Below, piece by piece: positions 1-13,000 of a stretch of 64,000 nucleotides of DNA. How positions within the stretch are numbered: the stretch's first letter is position 1; the number at the start of each line of letters is the position of its first letter. Origin of the DNA: Symbiodinium microadriaticum (lineage: Eukaryota; Sar; Dinophyceae; Suessiales; Symbiodiniaceae); contig LSRX01001518.1 in assembly GCA_001939145.1 (NCBI GenBank), forward strand, positions 12,875 through 76,874, read 5' to 3'. A program made the position numbers and the translations under genes. The notes under the pieces were generated by a model. That model saw only the letters and a program-made list of their open reading frames with translations. It was not told the DNA's origin and ran no database searches.

Positions 1-137
1 CCCACACAGTCTTCGAGTCTCTCCGCTCTCCCCTCTCTTTGTACCTCTACAACAATTACAACTGCTAGCTAGTTACTTCTCTTCTCTTCTCACCAAAACG
101 GGGCTGCCTTGCAAGACTTGAACACTGCACCTCCGTC

Positions 138-602
138 TCACGTCAGGTGGTCCTGCAGGGCCAAGTAGCGCTCGCCCCTCCTGTCGTCCCGCTGTCCCTC
201 AGCGCTCTTGAGCCAGAGGCAAGGCTCGCTGGGAAGGGTTTCGTGGCCCTCGCCGGCCCTCTGGAGCTCCCAAAGCGAAGACTGCAACGGCCCTTCGCAG
301 CGAGACAAGGAGATCTCCTCGCCTTCGCCTTCCGCTTCCGCGCAGAGCTTGTAGCCTTTCCAGGAGATCTCCACGAGAACGGAGACCAACTCATGGGGGC
401 CCACCTGTTTCCGAGGCCGAGGTGCATGCGGCGCCGCTCGTCTCACCTCGAAGAGAGCCAGCTCCTCCTCTTCGCAGTCCCCGGGAGCCTTCGCCAGGAG
501 CCTCGGGTTCGCTCCGCGAAGAGGCGCCACGCAGAGCTGCCGGTGCTCGAAGCGATCTTCGCTCACGGACTCCGCCAGCGAGGGGCTGAGCGCCAAGGTC
601 AC
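138..602 (-). CDS. C-terminal exons of an unidentified protein
   Basis: I do not recognise this protein. One exon fits 602..447 (52 codons, phase 0). It follows TGCAG before 602 and is followed by a GT donor after GAG at 447. It reads VTLALSPSLAESV near its start and ends in an acidic stretch followed by LALFE. The next exon starts at 404 after AACAG with VGPHELVSVLVEISWK and runs open to a stop at 138, passing a possible GC donor after ISWK. Alternating hydrophobic strands and acidic loops recall a beta-sandwich such as a C2 domain, but no diagnostic residue is visible. It lies downstream of the NADPH oxidase on the same strand and could be its neighbour in a unidirectional cluster. Further exons between 0.86 and 1.6 kb are likely but not resolved. 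Confidence 0.4.
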   Translation of the reverse strand: MTLALSPSLAESVSEDRFEHRQLCVAPLRGANPRLLAKAPGDCEEEELALFEVRRAAPHAPRPRKQVGPHELVSVLVEISWKGYKLCAEAEGEGEEISLSRCEGPLQSSLWELQRAGEGHETLPSEPCLWLKSAEGQRDDRRGERYLALQDHLT

Positions 603-1721
603 CTGCACGGACTGCGCCTCTTTAGGCGGGCTCGAAAAGAAAGCGGTCGAGGCGACCACTGCCGCTCCCCATTGGCCGGCAGAGGGGGAGTGCCTGGGAA
701 CTTGCTCCTTGGCCTTAGGACCGTTAGGACGCTGCCTGCGAAAGGTGGCAAAGCCGGGCAAAGTGCTGAGGAGCTGGGGGCACGCAGCGTAGATCCAGCA
801 GAGTCCCCAGGTCAAGCCCCGGCTTCCTTCCTCTTTCACCACCGTCGCGTCCAAGAAGGAGACGTGGGAGCAGCGCGCAAGCTCCTGCGCAGAGGCTTCG
901 CAGACCGTGGGGGGCGTGGGGCTTTTTTGGGCTCTTTAAATTATCAAAAAAGTAAAGGCACTTGCTCTTTCTTCGTCGGCTCCTGGCAGCGCCGGAGGCA
1001 GAGCTGCAGATTCGTCTCCAAGCCTTGGAGCTTCTGCGATCCGCAGTGGCCCAGGCCCGCCAAGGCCCAGCCCGGGCCGCCCGGGCCCATTGGACCCCAT
1101 GGCGAAAGCTCGAGGCGAAGGCCCCCCCCAATCTCCCTACCGCTGCGCCAAAAAGGGAAGCGACGGGCGAAGAGAAGAGCACACCCCAAACCGAGCTTCG
1201 CACAACCGCGCTGCGCTGCATGACGCTGGGTGTAAGCGTGCTTTTTGGCCACCCACCCCCAAGCGGAGTCATGGCCCTCACCAGTCCGTTCCAACGCGCA
1301 GCAGTGCTTCGCACTGGGCGATACCGGCAGCTATACAGGAACTGCCATAAATATTTCGACGAGTCGGGAAATGACCAATGACCACAAGCCAGGAAGCTGC
1401 TGTCAACAAATCGATATCTCAAAGCCTTATAGAAAAATGTCTCATGGGTTTTTATAGCCATGCCCTCGACCTCCCGCGTGCGCGGGCCCCGCTGAGGGAA
1501 CCCGCTACACGCGACTGGCAGGAGCCTCTTGGCGCTACTGGCCAGCGCCTGCTGCAGGAAGCCTTGGCCGAAGGAGGAGTTCCCATACGTCTTCAAGGGT
1601 GAGTCGGTTACTGGCTCTGGGATATCCCTTTGCAAAGCGCCTTGGCCGTAAGGTCAGAAGTGCTCCTGACAGAGTGAACTGCTGAGAGCCCGAGCCCAAG
1701 CAGCAGGTCTCTCTTAAGTGC

Positions 1722-4700
1722 CTTGAAGAAGGAGAAGCGGGTTCGGTTCCTCAGGCTCATCTTAACAGCTCTCCGACTGCTCACATTTGCCTCTTTGGGT
1801 CTCCCCGCGAGTGCTCTGGCGGGTCGCTGTGCTTCAGGCCTCGGAGTCTCACGACGTGTGCCCCCCCCAAAAACACTACGGACTATCCCACGGAGTAGAG
1901 CAATGACTGCGTCGAGCAGCTCTGGCGCGAGAGCTCCTCTCCGATGATGGGGGAACCGCAAAGAAAGACGCCGACGTGTTCACCCGAGTGCTGGGCCTGT
2001 GAAGAGGTCAGAAGAGCTCTCTGAGCTCTCTCCTCCCTCCCTCTCTCTCTCTCTCCCTTCGCCTTGCAGCCCTTGAAGATGCGGCCCCAGTTCGGACGCC
2101 CGAAGTACTGGTGGTGCACGCCTCAGAGTCAGAGAGGTGGAACTCTCTCTCTCGGAATTTGTCCTGTGAGCGGGGCATTTCAGCTCCTTCACCGCCGAGA
2201 GCTCCACCTACCGACAGAGCATTGTGGGCGCTTTCGCCAGGGCCCCCGCAAGCCGGCTCGTCACGCGGGCCTCACCGGTGGTGAAGAGGTTCACCTCGAT
2301 GCGGTCCTGCGAGGCGATCATGCGAGGCGATACTGCGGCCGGCGGGGCGAAGAGGGCGAAAGGGGAAGCGTTTTACCAAGCCTTGGCAGGGCCCTCCACG
2401 GCCGTGGCCAACAAATCGTAGAACCAGTCCAGTTCCTCACGCGCGCGAGTGCGCGTGCCGCGCGCTTCGTCAAAACGTCTGCTATCTTTTTTTCTCTTCT
2501 TCCACACTCGCTTCTGTCCTGCTGGTTGCGGACGATCCAGTAGAAGTGGATGTATCTGGGCACAGGGATCACCTCAAGGCGCCAGGAGGCAGCGGCAGCG
2601 GGAGGAGGGAGCCGTAACGCGCTTCTCGCTGAGGGGCATCGTTGACGAGCTGATCCACCAGGTCCTGCCCCTGGCTCTGCTGAAGGCCAAGGCCCGCTTT
2701 CGCCTCAGCGTGCAACGCCCTCCGCCCTGCTTCTGCCCCCTGCTTCCACTGACCCGCTGGGCACCCGCGCACTGGAGACAGGCTTCTCCTTCTTCTTCTT
2801 CGACTGCGACCACAAAGGGGGGTAGGTAGACCGGTTTTGAGGAGCTCGGGGGGCTAGAGAAGGGGGCGGGCGGGCCTGCGCTCTGGGAGGCGGTGCCTGC
2901 ATGGTCGGCCTCAGCGAAATATTCTAAGCCGCGTGCGTGTTTCCGGGTGTGCGGGCCGGAAGGGCCGGCGAAAGGACTTCGGAGCATCGCGTCGGTCTCA
3001 GTCGCGGCTCTGCTCAGCTCCAAACTCCTCCAAGGTCGCACCCAAGGTGGCGCCCACGACCTGCCCGCCGCATCGGACCCCTCAACAAAGATCTGCATTT
3101 CTCTGCAGCTCTTCTCTCTTTGGCTCTCGTTCTAGTGCCCCCCACACTGGGCGAGATCTCCGTCAAGCCCACGATGCCACCCGTGGCCGCGGCCGTACTA
3201 GCCGCCTCTCCTGCAACAGCGGGATCCGCTGACCGAGGACTCCTCGTGCCCTCCCACCATCAGCCGCTGAGAGCCGGGCCACGAGAGCTGCGGGAACCTC
3301 CGGCCGATGCCCCCGCCTGGCAGAAAAGCAAAACGGGAATGTCTGCAGGGGAAGGGAGCAAGGGAGCAGCGCACTTTTGCCGCGGGGACCTGGGAGGTCT
3401 TCTTCCTGCAAGGAGAAGAGCCAATGCAGCTTTCTCCCACCTGCGCTCGACCTCTGCTAAGCCCACGGCTTGGGCTCCGAAACCTCGAGAGGTAAAAATT
3501 GAAAAGAGAAAAACCACAGCGACCCACCGCCGACCCCTTGCTCGGTCCAAGCTCCCTGCAGGGAGGTTCAAGGAAGCCCGCCGCGCTCCAGGTCCATCCT
3601 CGCTGGCCGCTGGCGCCTGCGCAAAAAGGCGGCCCTTGGGCGCCGCTCTGCTCTGGGCTCTCTGCGGCGCCTCCTTCTCTGGGGGAGCCATGGCGTGGCT
3701 GGCTTCTGCCCGTGCAGGGCGGCCCTTGGGCGCCACCTCCGTATCGCCTGCGCGCAGAGCCAGCAAAAGGGCGGTGCCCGCTGTTTCGGCCAGTTTTAAA
3801 AAATCAGTTTGGCCCGAGTTTCGGAACAAATCAAGTCAGTTTCGGAGCAAAGGTTTCAAAGTTTTCGGAGTCGGAAGCCAGCGAACGGATCATTCGCAAG
3901 CCTTGAAGCGGACCGTCGAGTTACAACAACTACGAGGACAGCATCTACGCAGACTGCATACAACGAGGACGACAACCGTCGTCGCAAACACATGCACGAC
4001 CAACCAGCAACACCACCGCGATCGACGACGAACCGTCATGGCGTGAGGGGCTGGGCTTAAGACACGTGATAAATCGCCATCGCCTGATATGAGAAGGCAG
4101 CGTTAAAAGCTAACGCCTAATCAGGGACCTTGCTTACCAACCGCCATCGTCTGTTGATGTGGACGTTTATGTGTGATCAACTGCGTTCGCCAAAAGAAGG
4201 GCCGGTTGAGATTAAACGCCATGGCCTCAGGAGGGGCCAGGTTCGGGCAACATGTGCCACGTCTGATGAGGTGGGGAAAAGAGATGGGATCAGACTCCAT
4301 CGTCAAATGACGGGGATAATTTGAGAAATGAGCCCACCCGCCATTCCGGTTGGCTTAAACAGGATATCGAGCGCCATCACTTAACACTACAGATATTAAA
4401 GGGGGTTTACGATATGCGATCTCACAGACCATCGCTTGATGAGGAGGCAGGTCTCGAAATTTGTGGCCATCATGAGGGGGTGGGTGCGATCAAACGCTTT
4501 TGCCAATGAAGAGCTGGCAAAAGAACTACCAGTGGCGAGTGGTGTGATCAACCGTCATCGCTTTATGAGCGGGCGCGTTTAAGAACTGCGATCAACTGCC
4601 AGTCCTTAACGAGGGCCCGGTTTTAAGACATGTGATTAAGGACCATGGCACGGCAACTTGCCGTCGCCGTGTGGCCACTTGCCTTCACCATGTGTCTCAC

Positions 4701-7700
4701 TAAAGACATAGCGAAGGTACGTCGTGAAGGCAATGGCCGCTTGCGTTCACCCTGTGTTCATGGCACTAAGGCGAGGGCCGCTTGCCTTCGTCGTGTGGTT
4801 TCATGGAGGCAACGGCCTCTTTCCTTCTTCGTTTTTGTGTGTACCAAAACCATGGTGCCATCAACGGCTGCTTGAGTCCGCCAAGATTTTTGGCACCAAC
4901 TCCATGGCAAGGGCAACGGCAGCTTGCCCTCGCGGCACTTTTTTGGCACCAGGTGAAAGGAACGCCACCGCTTCACCTCCCATCTTGTGGCCGCTCGATT
5001 GGTGGCCAAAACAAAACGTGGCCTCCCTTCACCTTCTGGCACAAACGGGGAAAGGAACCCGGCCTCCCTTCAACGGTGAAGGCACGTCGTTGCCTTCAAT
5101 ATATATTTCGTGCCGTTGCCTTTTCCATGGTTTTGAAGAGGCCGCGTTCCTTCCGCTCTTTTCGCATGGGAGGTGAAGTGAAGCTGTGTTCCTTTCTTGG
5201 GTACGGACGATATCAAAAAGCAAAAACGGTCGGAAGATATCGGAAACACCGCACCAAATCAAAAAACAAACATCGGACAACGGAAAACCGAAATCAACAA
5301 CGGATGCAGGAAAATCAGAGAACAGGGCGGGCAATATAAGAAAACATGACGGGCCAGATCAGACAACAGAGCGGTCCAGAATCAGAAAACAGGACAAACG
5401 AAAGGCAAAAAGAGTCACTGCAGTGGCGATCAGTGGCGTGACGCGCTAGATTGCGTGCGAATTCCCATGTGTTGTTGGAGACCGACTTCTGCACAGAAGC
5501 CGCTCTGCATTGCTCGGTTTGTGGCCAAAACCGCGGGGTGAAAGGAGCGCAGCCTCCCTTCACCTCTCGGGAGCGCGGCCTTCCTTCACCTCTCGGTTCG
5601 TAGCGAAAGCCGAGTGGTGAAAGGAGCGCAGCCTTCCTTCACCTCTCGGTTTGTGGGCAAAACAGAGGGCTGAAAGGTCCGTGGCCTTCCTTCACCTCTC
5701 GATTTGTGGCCAAGACCGAGGGGATGATTTTTCGCCACAAATCGAAAGGTGAAGGAAGGCGGCACTCTTTTCACCCCTCGGTGTTCGCCACAAACCGAGA
5801 GGTGAAGGAAGGCCGCGGGCTTTTCACCCCTCGGTTTTCGCCACAAACCGAGAGGTGAAGGAAGGCCGCGCTCCTTTCACCCCTTCGATTTTGGCCACAA
5901 ACCGAGAGGTGAAGGAAGGCCGCGGTCCTTTCACCCCTCGGATTTCGCCACAAACCGAGAGGTGAAGGAAGGCCGCGGTCCTTTCACCCCTCNAACCGAG
6001 AGGTGAAGGAAGGCCGCGGTCCTTTCACCCCTCGGATTTCGCCACAAACCGAGAGGTGAAGGAAGGCCGCGGTCCTTTCACCCCTCGGCTTTGGTAACGG
6101 AAACCGTTCTGGCACTGTAGCCGAAACGCGCGGCCCGTGGTAACTGGGATCGGAGCAATCACCTAAAGAGGGGCCCGTTTTTAGCCTTGTGATGAAAACC
6201 CATCGCTGAGCGCGGGGCCTATTTTACATGTGGTAGTTGGTGTGGTTAACCGCCATGCATCGCTTCTTCATGAGGAGGCGGAGCTTAAATCGTGCGTCGT
6301 TTAATGAAAAAACTGGGTTTACGAAAAATGATCAACCGCCATCGCTCAATGGTGGGACGGATTTAATAAGAGGTGTGATCAACGGTTTTTGCCGCCATCG
6401 CCTAATGAGGGCCCGGCTTGAAGAACAAAGAGCAGTCAGCATAGCCTGATGAGCGCGGAATCAAAACGGTGTGCTCAACCGCCGTCACCTGATGCAGGGG
6501 TGGGCATTGCAACCGTGATACACGCCATCGCCTAATCAGGGGGAAGGCCGTCGCGTAGTGAGGCGGCTGGCTTAAGAACATGTGATCAACCGCCATCGCC
6601 TTGTGGGGAAGTGGGTTTGGGAGCAACCGCCATCGGGCTCTCGACCAAGCGGCATCGCCTAGTGAGGTGCCGGTTTTTAAGAACGAGATGAGCTGCCGCC
6701 AGAAAGAGGAGCCGGTGTTGAGAATGTGACAAAAATCGCCTTGCAAGTTTGACACCTCGTGTAATTAAGGTTGTGCTGGCCAAACGAGGCTGCACACGGC
6801 GCACTCGGGGCTCGAGCTTCACCACTCCCGCGTGAAGTTGAATGCACACCGAGCCTGAAATTAATCGCGGCGCGGGACCGAGACTGACCATGTCTTCATC
6901 CGAAGCTGCCCTTGCCCTGAAACTCAGCGCAACGAACGAACTCACACCTTCGATCCCACTGCAACACGAACAAATCCCACAAGCTCCCAAGCTTTCGGAA
7001 TGGTCTGAGCAAAACAAAAGCTAAGCAGGATCCGCTGATCCAAGTTGCTGCGAACTTTCGATGTGAAGGTTCGTGATGTGAAAAGCCACGTCGATTGCAC
7101 GACAGCACGACTATGTCACGGACCGGAGCACGGAGATGCGCACAGACACAGGGCCCAGCTCATCAAGGATGCACCTGGAACCCTGCAAAACTGCCAATTC
7201 TTCACTTTATCCCGTGCTTGTATACGCAAAGTGAGACGTGCGGGCGAGCATTTCAGAGAGATGCATATATGGATGTGCTCTTAAGGCCCTTTCTGCGGGC
7301 CGGCGGGGGCCTCTCGAGGCCGCAGAGAAGAGCAGCTGCTGCTGCATCCGCATTTGCACGGAGCGGAGGATGGAAACGAAGGGGGTGACCTGACGGCGCT
7401 CTTCTGAGAGCACAGTAAGATCAGCACAGAGAGAGAGAGAGAGCTCTCTAGATTAATTCACTACACGTCTCGAACTATAAATCCACGGCTCTGGCAAAAA
7501 GAGGAGGCTCGTTTGTCTTCTTGCGCCGAGGGGCGCCGATGCCGGCCCCGACCACCATGACGGTCCGGAACTCCCAAACGCGCTGGGCCGGGGCCCCGAA
7601 GGGCCCCTGGAGCCTCGGAGAAGCAGTCTTCCAGCAACAAAACAAGTAAGCGCAAATCAACGAAAACCTGCTCTTCATTCAACTCCGCTCGTCTGCTCTC

Positions 7701-10037
7701 TCGCAGACGCAGGTCGCTGGCTGGAGCTCCACCGTGCCCGCAGGAGCTTTCTAGCCAGGGACATGCGCGCCCCGCGGAGACATAAGGGGGGAGCAACGAC
7801 TGGGAGCTGGCCTGGGTCTGCATCAGGGCCTCGGAATCCTCGGAGTCCACCCGCTCGCGGCCTGCAGAGTGCCCTGCGTCGACGGCACCCTCCACCTCGG
7901 CAGCCGCAGAGGCGCGCAGCAACCAACCGCCCTTCGACGGAAATCACCACTAGTCTTATTATTGCGATCTACTCGCACGGGAGCCGAGCTCGGGGGAGGT
8001 CGAAGCTGACTTCCTGCGAGGAGCCCGTGCCCTGCCAAGTGCAATCAGAGAGGCATTCCGGAGTCCCTATAGGGCCCCTATTTAAGAGGTTGCAGAGCCG
8101 CGTGTCGTGCGCCGCAGCCCGCAGTGCTTTCAAAAGGACTAAAAAATTCTGCGTTCACTCACAGAGAGAGGGCTTAGGCTAGGCTTCGCTTCGCTGCTCT
8201 TCACTCTCACCGGCTCCGCCTTCAGGGTCGTCCGCGCCGTCGGCTGAGCCTCTCCAACGGCAACCCGACCCGGCCCGGCCCGCGCGCTCAGACAACAAAC
8301 GACATATCGAAAGACGTGAGAGCTGAGATCAGACGTAGCTCTGAAAGAGAGGCCGAGCCCTGCTTCTGTGCCACCAACAGAAGCGCTGCTGAAGGGCTGA
8401 ACATTGAAAGCTGCTGAAGCTGTCACTGGCAAAGCTCTGCTTTTGTCAAGCTGGGGGGCCGAAATTGGGGGTGTTCTTCTGGCCTGGACCGATGAAAGGA
8501 GCCTTTCTTTCTTGCGGTCGGCTTATGGGGGCGGCTTCTTCCGATGTCTCGCGTCTCCCGCTTCTCGTCGAAGGGTTTCACATCGGCGAAGCGTCCCGCG
8601 ACTTGCGTTCTCTGGTTGTTGCATGCAGTTTCTAAACCAGTGCTGCCGACACGGGCAGACAGATGCAAAAACGGTGAACATGACGCTTCTGCAGAGCTGC
8701 TACACGGATACAAGACACACAGATCCTTTCGTCCACGTCTTCTGAAGCCGATATTGTTCCTGTGTTTCCCTCCCAGTATTGAAAGACTTAACTTGAATCC
8801 GTTGGTGGCAGGAAGGCCAACACAACTGCTCAATGTTTGCGTCGTTGGATTTGCTTGGTCCCTGCACTGGCCAGATACAGATCGATCTTTGGTTGGAAAC
8901 CGACAAATAATAGCCGATGTGGTAGTGGTGGAAAAAGCGTTGAGGCCAGAAGAGGGAGGACCATCCCCGGCCGGAGAGGAAAAGTTCACCGGCTCGACAA
9001 ACTGCAACCGATCAATGCGGGGCAACTCAGAGGCCTCTAAGGAGAAGCACAGACTCAGTGATTTGTACTGTGGCTCCCGGAATCTGCAAGTACCCTTGCG
9101 TGGTGCATCAGCATCAGCAGACAATGCGTTTATTCGCAACACAATGGAGGCTGTAGGTGCACATCTTGCTGAAGTCGATTGCCCCTTCTGTCCTGTCTAC
9201 CCAGTTTTGTTTCTTATTTCTGGCCTCTGCGAGTCTGTAGTGTGCTCTTTCGATTGTTTCAGGGTCGCTCGCTTTCCTTGACTCCTCAGTCTTTGGCCGC
9301 GCTTCGGCCGAGGCTTCCGCGTTTGGGCCGGGTCAGGTCTCATTCGTGGTGAGTTGCAGGGCTTCCTGTTGGCTCCCTTCACGCTGCGAAGTCCTCTTGG
9401 ATGCGACAGTATCCTCGACTCCAACTAAGATGGAGGTCCAGGAGTTCGAGTTCTTGACCGCACGTTCTGGCTACGGCGTCAGCGCGAGACTTCTTTGATT
9501 GAATGTGGCTTTCCCTTGCTTCCGGCCGCTTCGTGAACGGCGGGGTCCAACGCATTGTGAGTAGACGATGCGTGCGCGGAAGACCAAGCTTGCACTGAAC
9601 GTTTCTTGTGTGCCAGGTCGCTCGGGGCGTTCCAATTGCATCAAAGAACTGAGACTGATTTCGAACGTTTCACATCAAGTAGATGTGCGGCATGCTTCAG
9701 CCTTTGGCGTTATCGTCCGATTCCGATGCTTTGCGACTGTGCGATGTGATTCATTATGACTGTACTTCAGGTCCACTCATCTTGACGTTGTCCTTTCGCT
9801 TCAGCCAATCAGGATGACTTTGCAAGGATCTTGGGAAGCACTGCATCCATGTCTTTGTGCGACATAAAAGGCATCATTATGCAGTTGAAGCGGTGCTTTG
9901 TTGACTTAAGTCACAAACCACGCCGCCATTTTTCGATGTCACCCGTTGCCTCGGCTGATACTAGCAATTTGTGCGGCAATATCCAGATCCTTCCGCGGGG
10001 GGTTTTAGGCTTTTTCTTATTATTATTCTATTGTTTT

Positions 10038-10069
<32 letters not shown>

Positions 10070-13000
10070 GTAATTCTTTTCGGTATCGGGCTTCTCCCAT
10101 GGAGCTGCGAAGGCACCTTCCGACTTTTCGCTGAGCCCACGAGCGTGTCGAATCACAAATTGCGACGTTGTCTTCATCGTGGCGGCACCACAGGCGTGTT
10201 CCAGCAGCATGGCAGCGTTCGGCATTCAGACATTGAGGCTTCGAAACACCCGCCAATAAGTTAGGACACATCCAGTCATGACTGTCACAACCCCCAATCA
10301 ACATACGGACCGCTAGAATCGCTAGAATTCTAGAACTGTCGATCTGTCGGAGTATAAGCGCTGAGGAAGAGCAGCAGCTTGCATGCCAGGTGCGGACATC
10401 CCTACATTTCAGGCAGTTGAAAGAGTTGGGCTTAAAGAGACGGTCTCACTCTCGTCTGAACTTTCCGTGAGGCGTTTCCCGAAACCCGCTTCAATCACTT
10501 GGCTCTGGGGCAGCCAGCGCTGCACCGTACGTCCAAGACTTTCGTCGAAACGTTCAGTCGCTGGGGCGGCAAATCGGATCAAGCAAACCTCCGAAGGCTG
10601 TTCGTTCGTACAAGGACCTGTTCAACCACCAGGTAACATAAACGCATCGGAGAAAAAAAGATGCACCGAGAAGGCGCTCGAAGACAGGTCCGGGCCACAT
10701 GCACGCAAACACAGACACAGAGACCTGCTAAAACAAAAACATGGTCTCGAATTCCGCGCCTTGCAGCAGACCTTGCCGTTGGGGAGCTGGAGCCGCTCGT
10801 AGCAGACCTCCGTCCCGGGCGCCGGCTCCTTGGCCTCGGGGCGGTGGCGGCTTCCCGTTTCCGGGGGGAGGAGGGGGCAAAGGGCGCAAAGGGCACGCAC
10901 GGGATCCTCTCATTTGTGTCACAGTCTCGCTTGGCTTCCCAGCGAGGTCCGTGCCGCCGGCGGCTGCATGGGGCGCCTCTCGGAAAAGAGCCCCGAGAGC
11001 TCTCTGTGGCTCTGCAGAGGCAGCAGGCAGAGCGGCCTCCGCGAGGAGGTGCCGGCGCAGGGCGGAGCACCAGTCCAGCTGCGGGCTGGCGCGGATGTGG
11101 AGCGTCAGCCGCCGCTCCTCGCAGACACGAAAGGCGCGCGCAGCTCGCGCCGCTCTCTTCCTCTGTGTGCAACTCTCTGGGACTCTCTCCGCTCTTTAGA
11201 CTGTCCAACTTTCTTTCGGGAAGGGGAGGGACTTGGGGCAAGGCCTCGGGTGCCGAGGTGAGTGTGAAGGGATGCCTGGCAGCTCCAAAAGAGCCAGAGT
11301 CAGCGCGGGGGCCGGGCTGTCACTGGGCCCCCGGCCACTCGCCCTTCCAGTGGAGCATCACGTACTGCCCGGCCTCGGTACTGCAAGGACTTTAAACGGC
11401 CTTACGACTCCGGTCACGTGAGACGGTCCCGGCGCGCCTGGTACTTGAAGCTCTCGGGGATCTCGAAGGTGAGGTGCATCACGTCGAAGAGGAGCAGCCG
11501 GGCCTGAGAGCCGTCTCGAATGAATCTCGCTCGAGGTCTGAGTCTCTTCCCGAGCCGCTTGGCGCCCGCGCGCTGCTGAGCACGGCCGGGTAGCGCTGGC
11601 GTTGCCAGAGCAGCAGCCGGTCCACGGCCACGAAGAGGAAGGGGAAGAACATCCAAACGACGAACCTCATCCGGCAACGCGCCGCAGCACGCCGCGGCAC
11701 GTGAGGCCCTTTTTGGGGACCCGACCTGGAGTTGCCGTGGACCAGGAGCAGCAGATATATCACTGGCCATAGGCTGTGGGCCTCAGAGCCATGCTGCACG
11801 CGCAGTCGGAGACTTGCACTGGAAAGGAGAGTTTGTGGAGCACTGAGCTGGTGTTCTTTTACGAGCGGGCAGTATGGGGACTCGGGGGGTGCAGGTGCGA
11901 GAGCGGAAGCTGTCAACTGGGGAAGCAGAGTCTGCAGCTGGAGCACGCGATGAGCCCTATTCGCATCTTGCTTTCTGCTCCTACATCACGGGACATGGGA
12001 TGTTATCAATGTTATCCCATTGCAGACCGTCCAAGCTTCGCCACTGTGCATCAAAGGCAAGAAACTAGATCACAATCGACTCCGCGGTGCTCTTTATAGT
12101 GCTTGGTACTCGACGGCATGGCGTTCAACATTTCTGCTGGACAAGGCGAGTTCGGGGTCGGCATGTGGGCATGCTCCGTCGTCAGACTCGGTCAAAGGCA
12201 AGCGTGCTCTTTCGCCCCGGCCGAAGCGGGCAAGGAAGGGCTTCGCGAGGACTGGTTCTTTAAGATCTCTGAAAGGTACCACAACGCACCGCAACGAGCC
12301 ACGCGGTCGCCTGTATAGGGTAGTTCCTGGCTGGGACTCTCCGTTTCTCGGTGCCGGACACGCTGGAAGAGCCGGAAGCCGCCGCAGCGGCGCGCCAGGC
12401 ACTGCAGCGAGAGCTCAGTGTCCACTCCCCTCTGCTCCTATATAGCTCGCGCTAAGGCGCTGTCTGGAGCTCTTCACTCAGTTCCACAAGCGGAGAGCTT
12501 CAGCATCTTCAGCCCCGGACGCAGGTGGCCCGCCGGACCGACGGCAGTGCGGTGACCTCCGCGGTGTCTGGGTGTCTGCTCAGCTCCCGAAAAGCTCCGA
12601 AGATCGGAACTGGGGGGAGGGGATGAAGAAGGTTGGTTGTTGGGGTGCCCGCATAGAGGATGCACATCAGGGCAGAGATGAAGATGCCTCGCGTGGCAGC
12701 CGTGGCAGGGACTCTCAAGGACTCTTCAAGGGTACAGCGGGAGGCGCCTGTGAAGTTGGAGCGCGAGAGCAGCAGCTCCACCTGAGTGGCATCTCCTCCC
12801 CGCTCCCTTCCCCCCCCCCNTTAAAGAACCCTTTTGCTTTTTATGGCACCCAGAATACCCCCTAAACCCTAAATTTTAAACCCTAAACCCTAAACCCTTA
12901 TAAACCCCTATGAACCGCAATAAATCCCCCTTTTTTGAACCCAGACTCTGCCAATCACCTATAAACCCCTCCTAAACCCTAACCCCTAAACCCTCAACCC

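Noticed and set aside
147..1223. 358-codon plus-strand ORF
   Set aside because: It starts at GTG, has biased Arg/Pro/Ala content and overlaps splice-consistent minus-strand exons. It is a GC-rich shadow.
2937..4046. 369-codon plus-strand ORF
   Set aside because: Arg/Pro/Ala-rich shadow frame across a GC-rich intron, with no domain. It ends in the repeat block.
5401..5450. VTPLIATAV as the NOX VTP exon
   Set aside because: A better exon with VTPFVSIL and a correct phase-0 acceptor lies at 7389, directly downstream of the GAGIG exon.
8423..9281. Overlapping open frames of about 240 codons on both strands
   Set aside because: No motif, family resemblance or splice context. The interval is inside a NOX intron and the two frames are antisense to each other.
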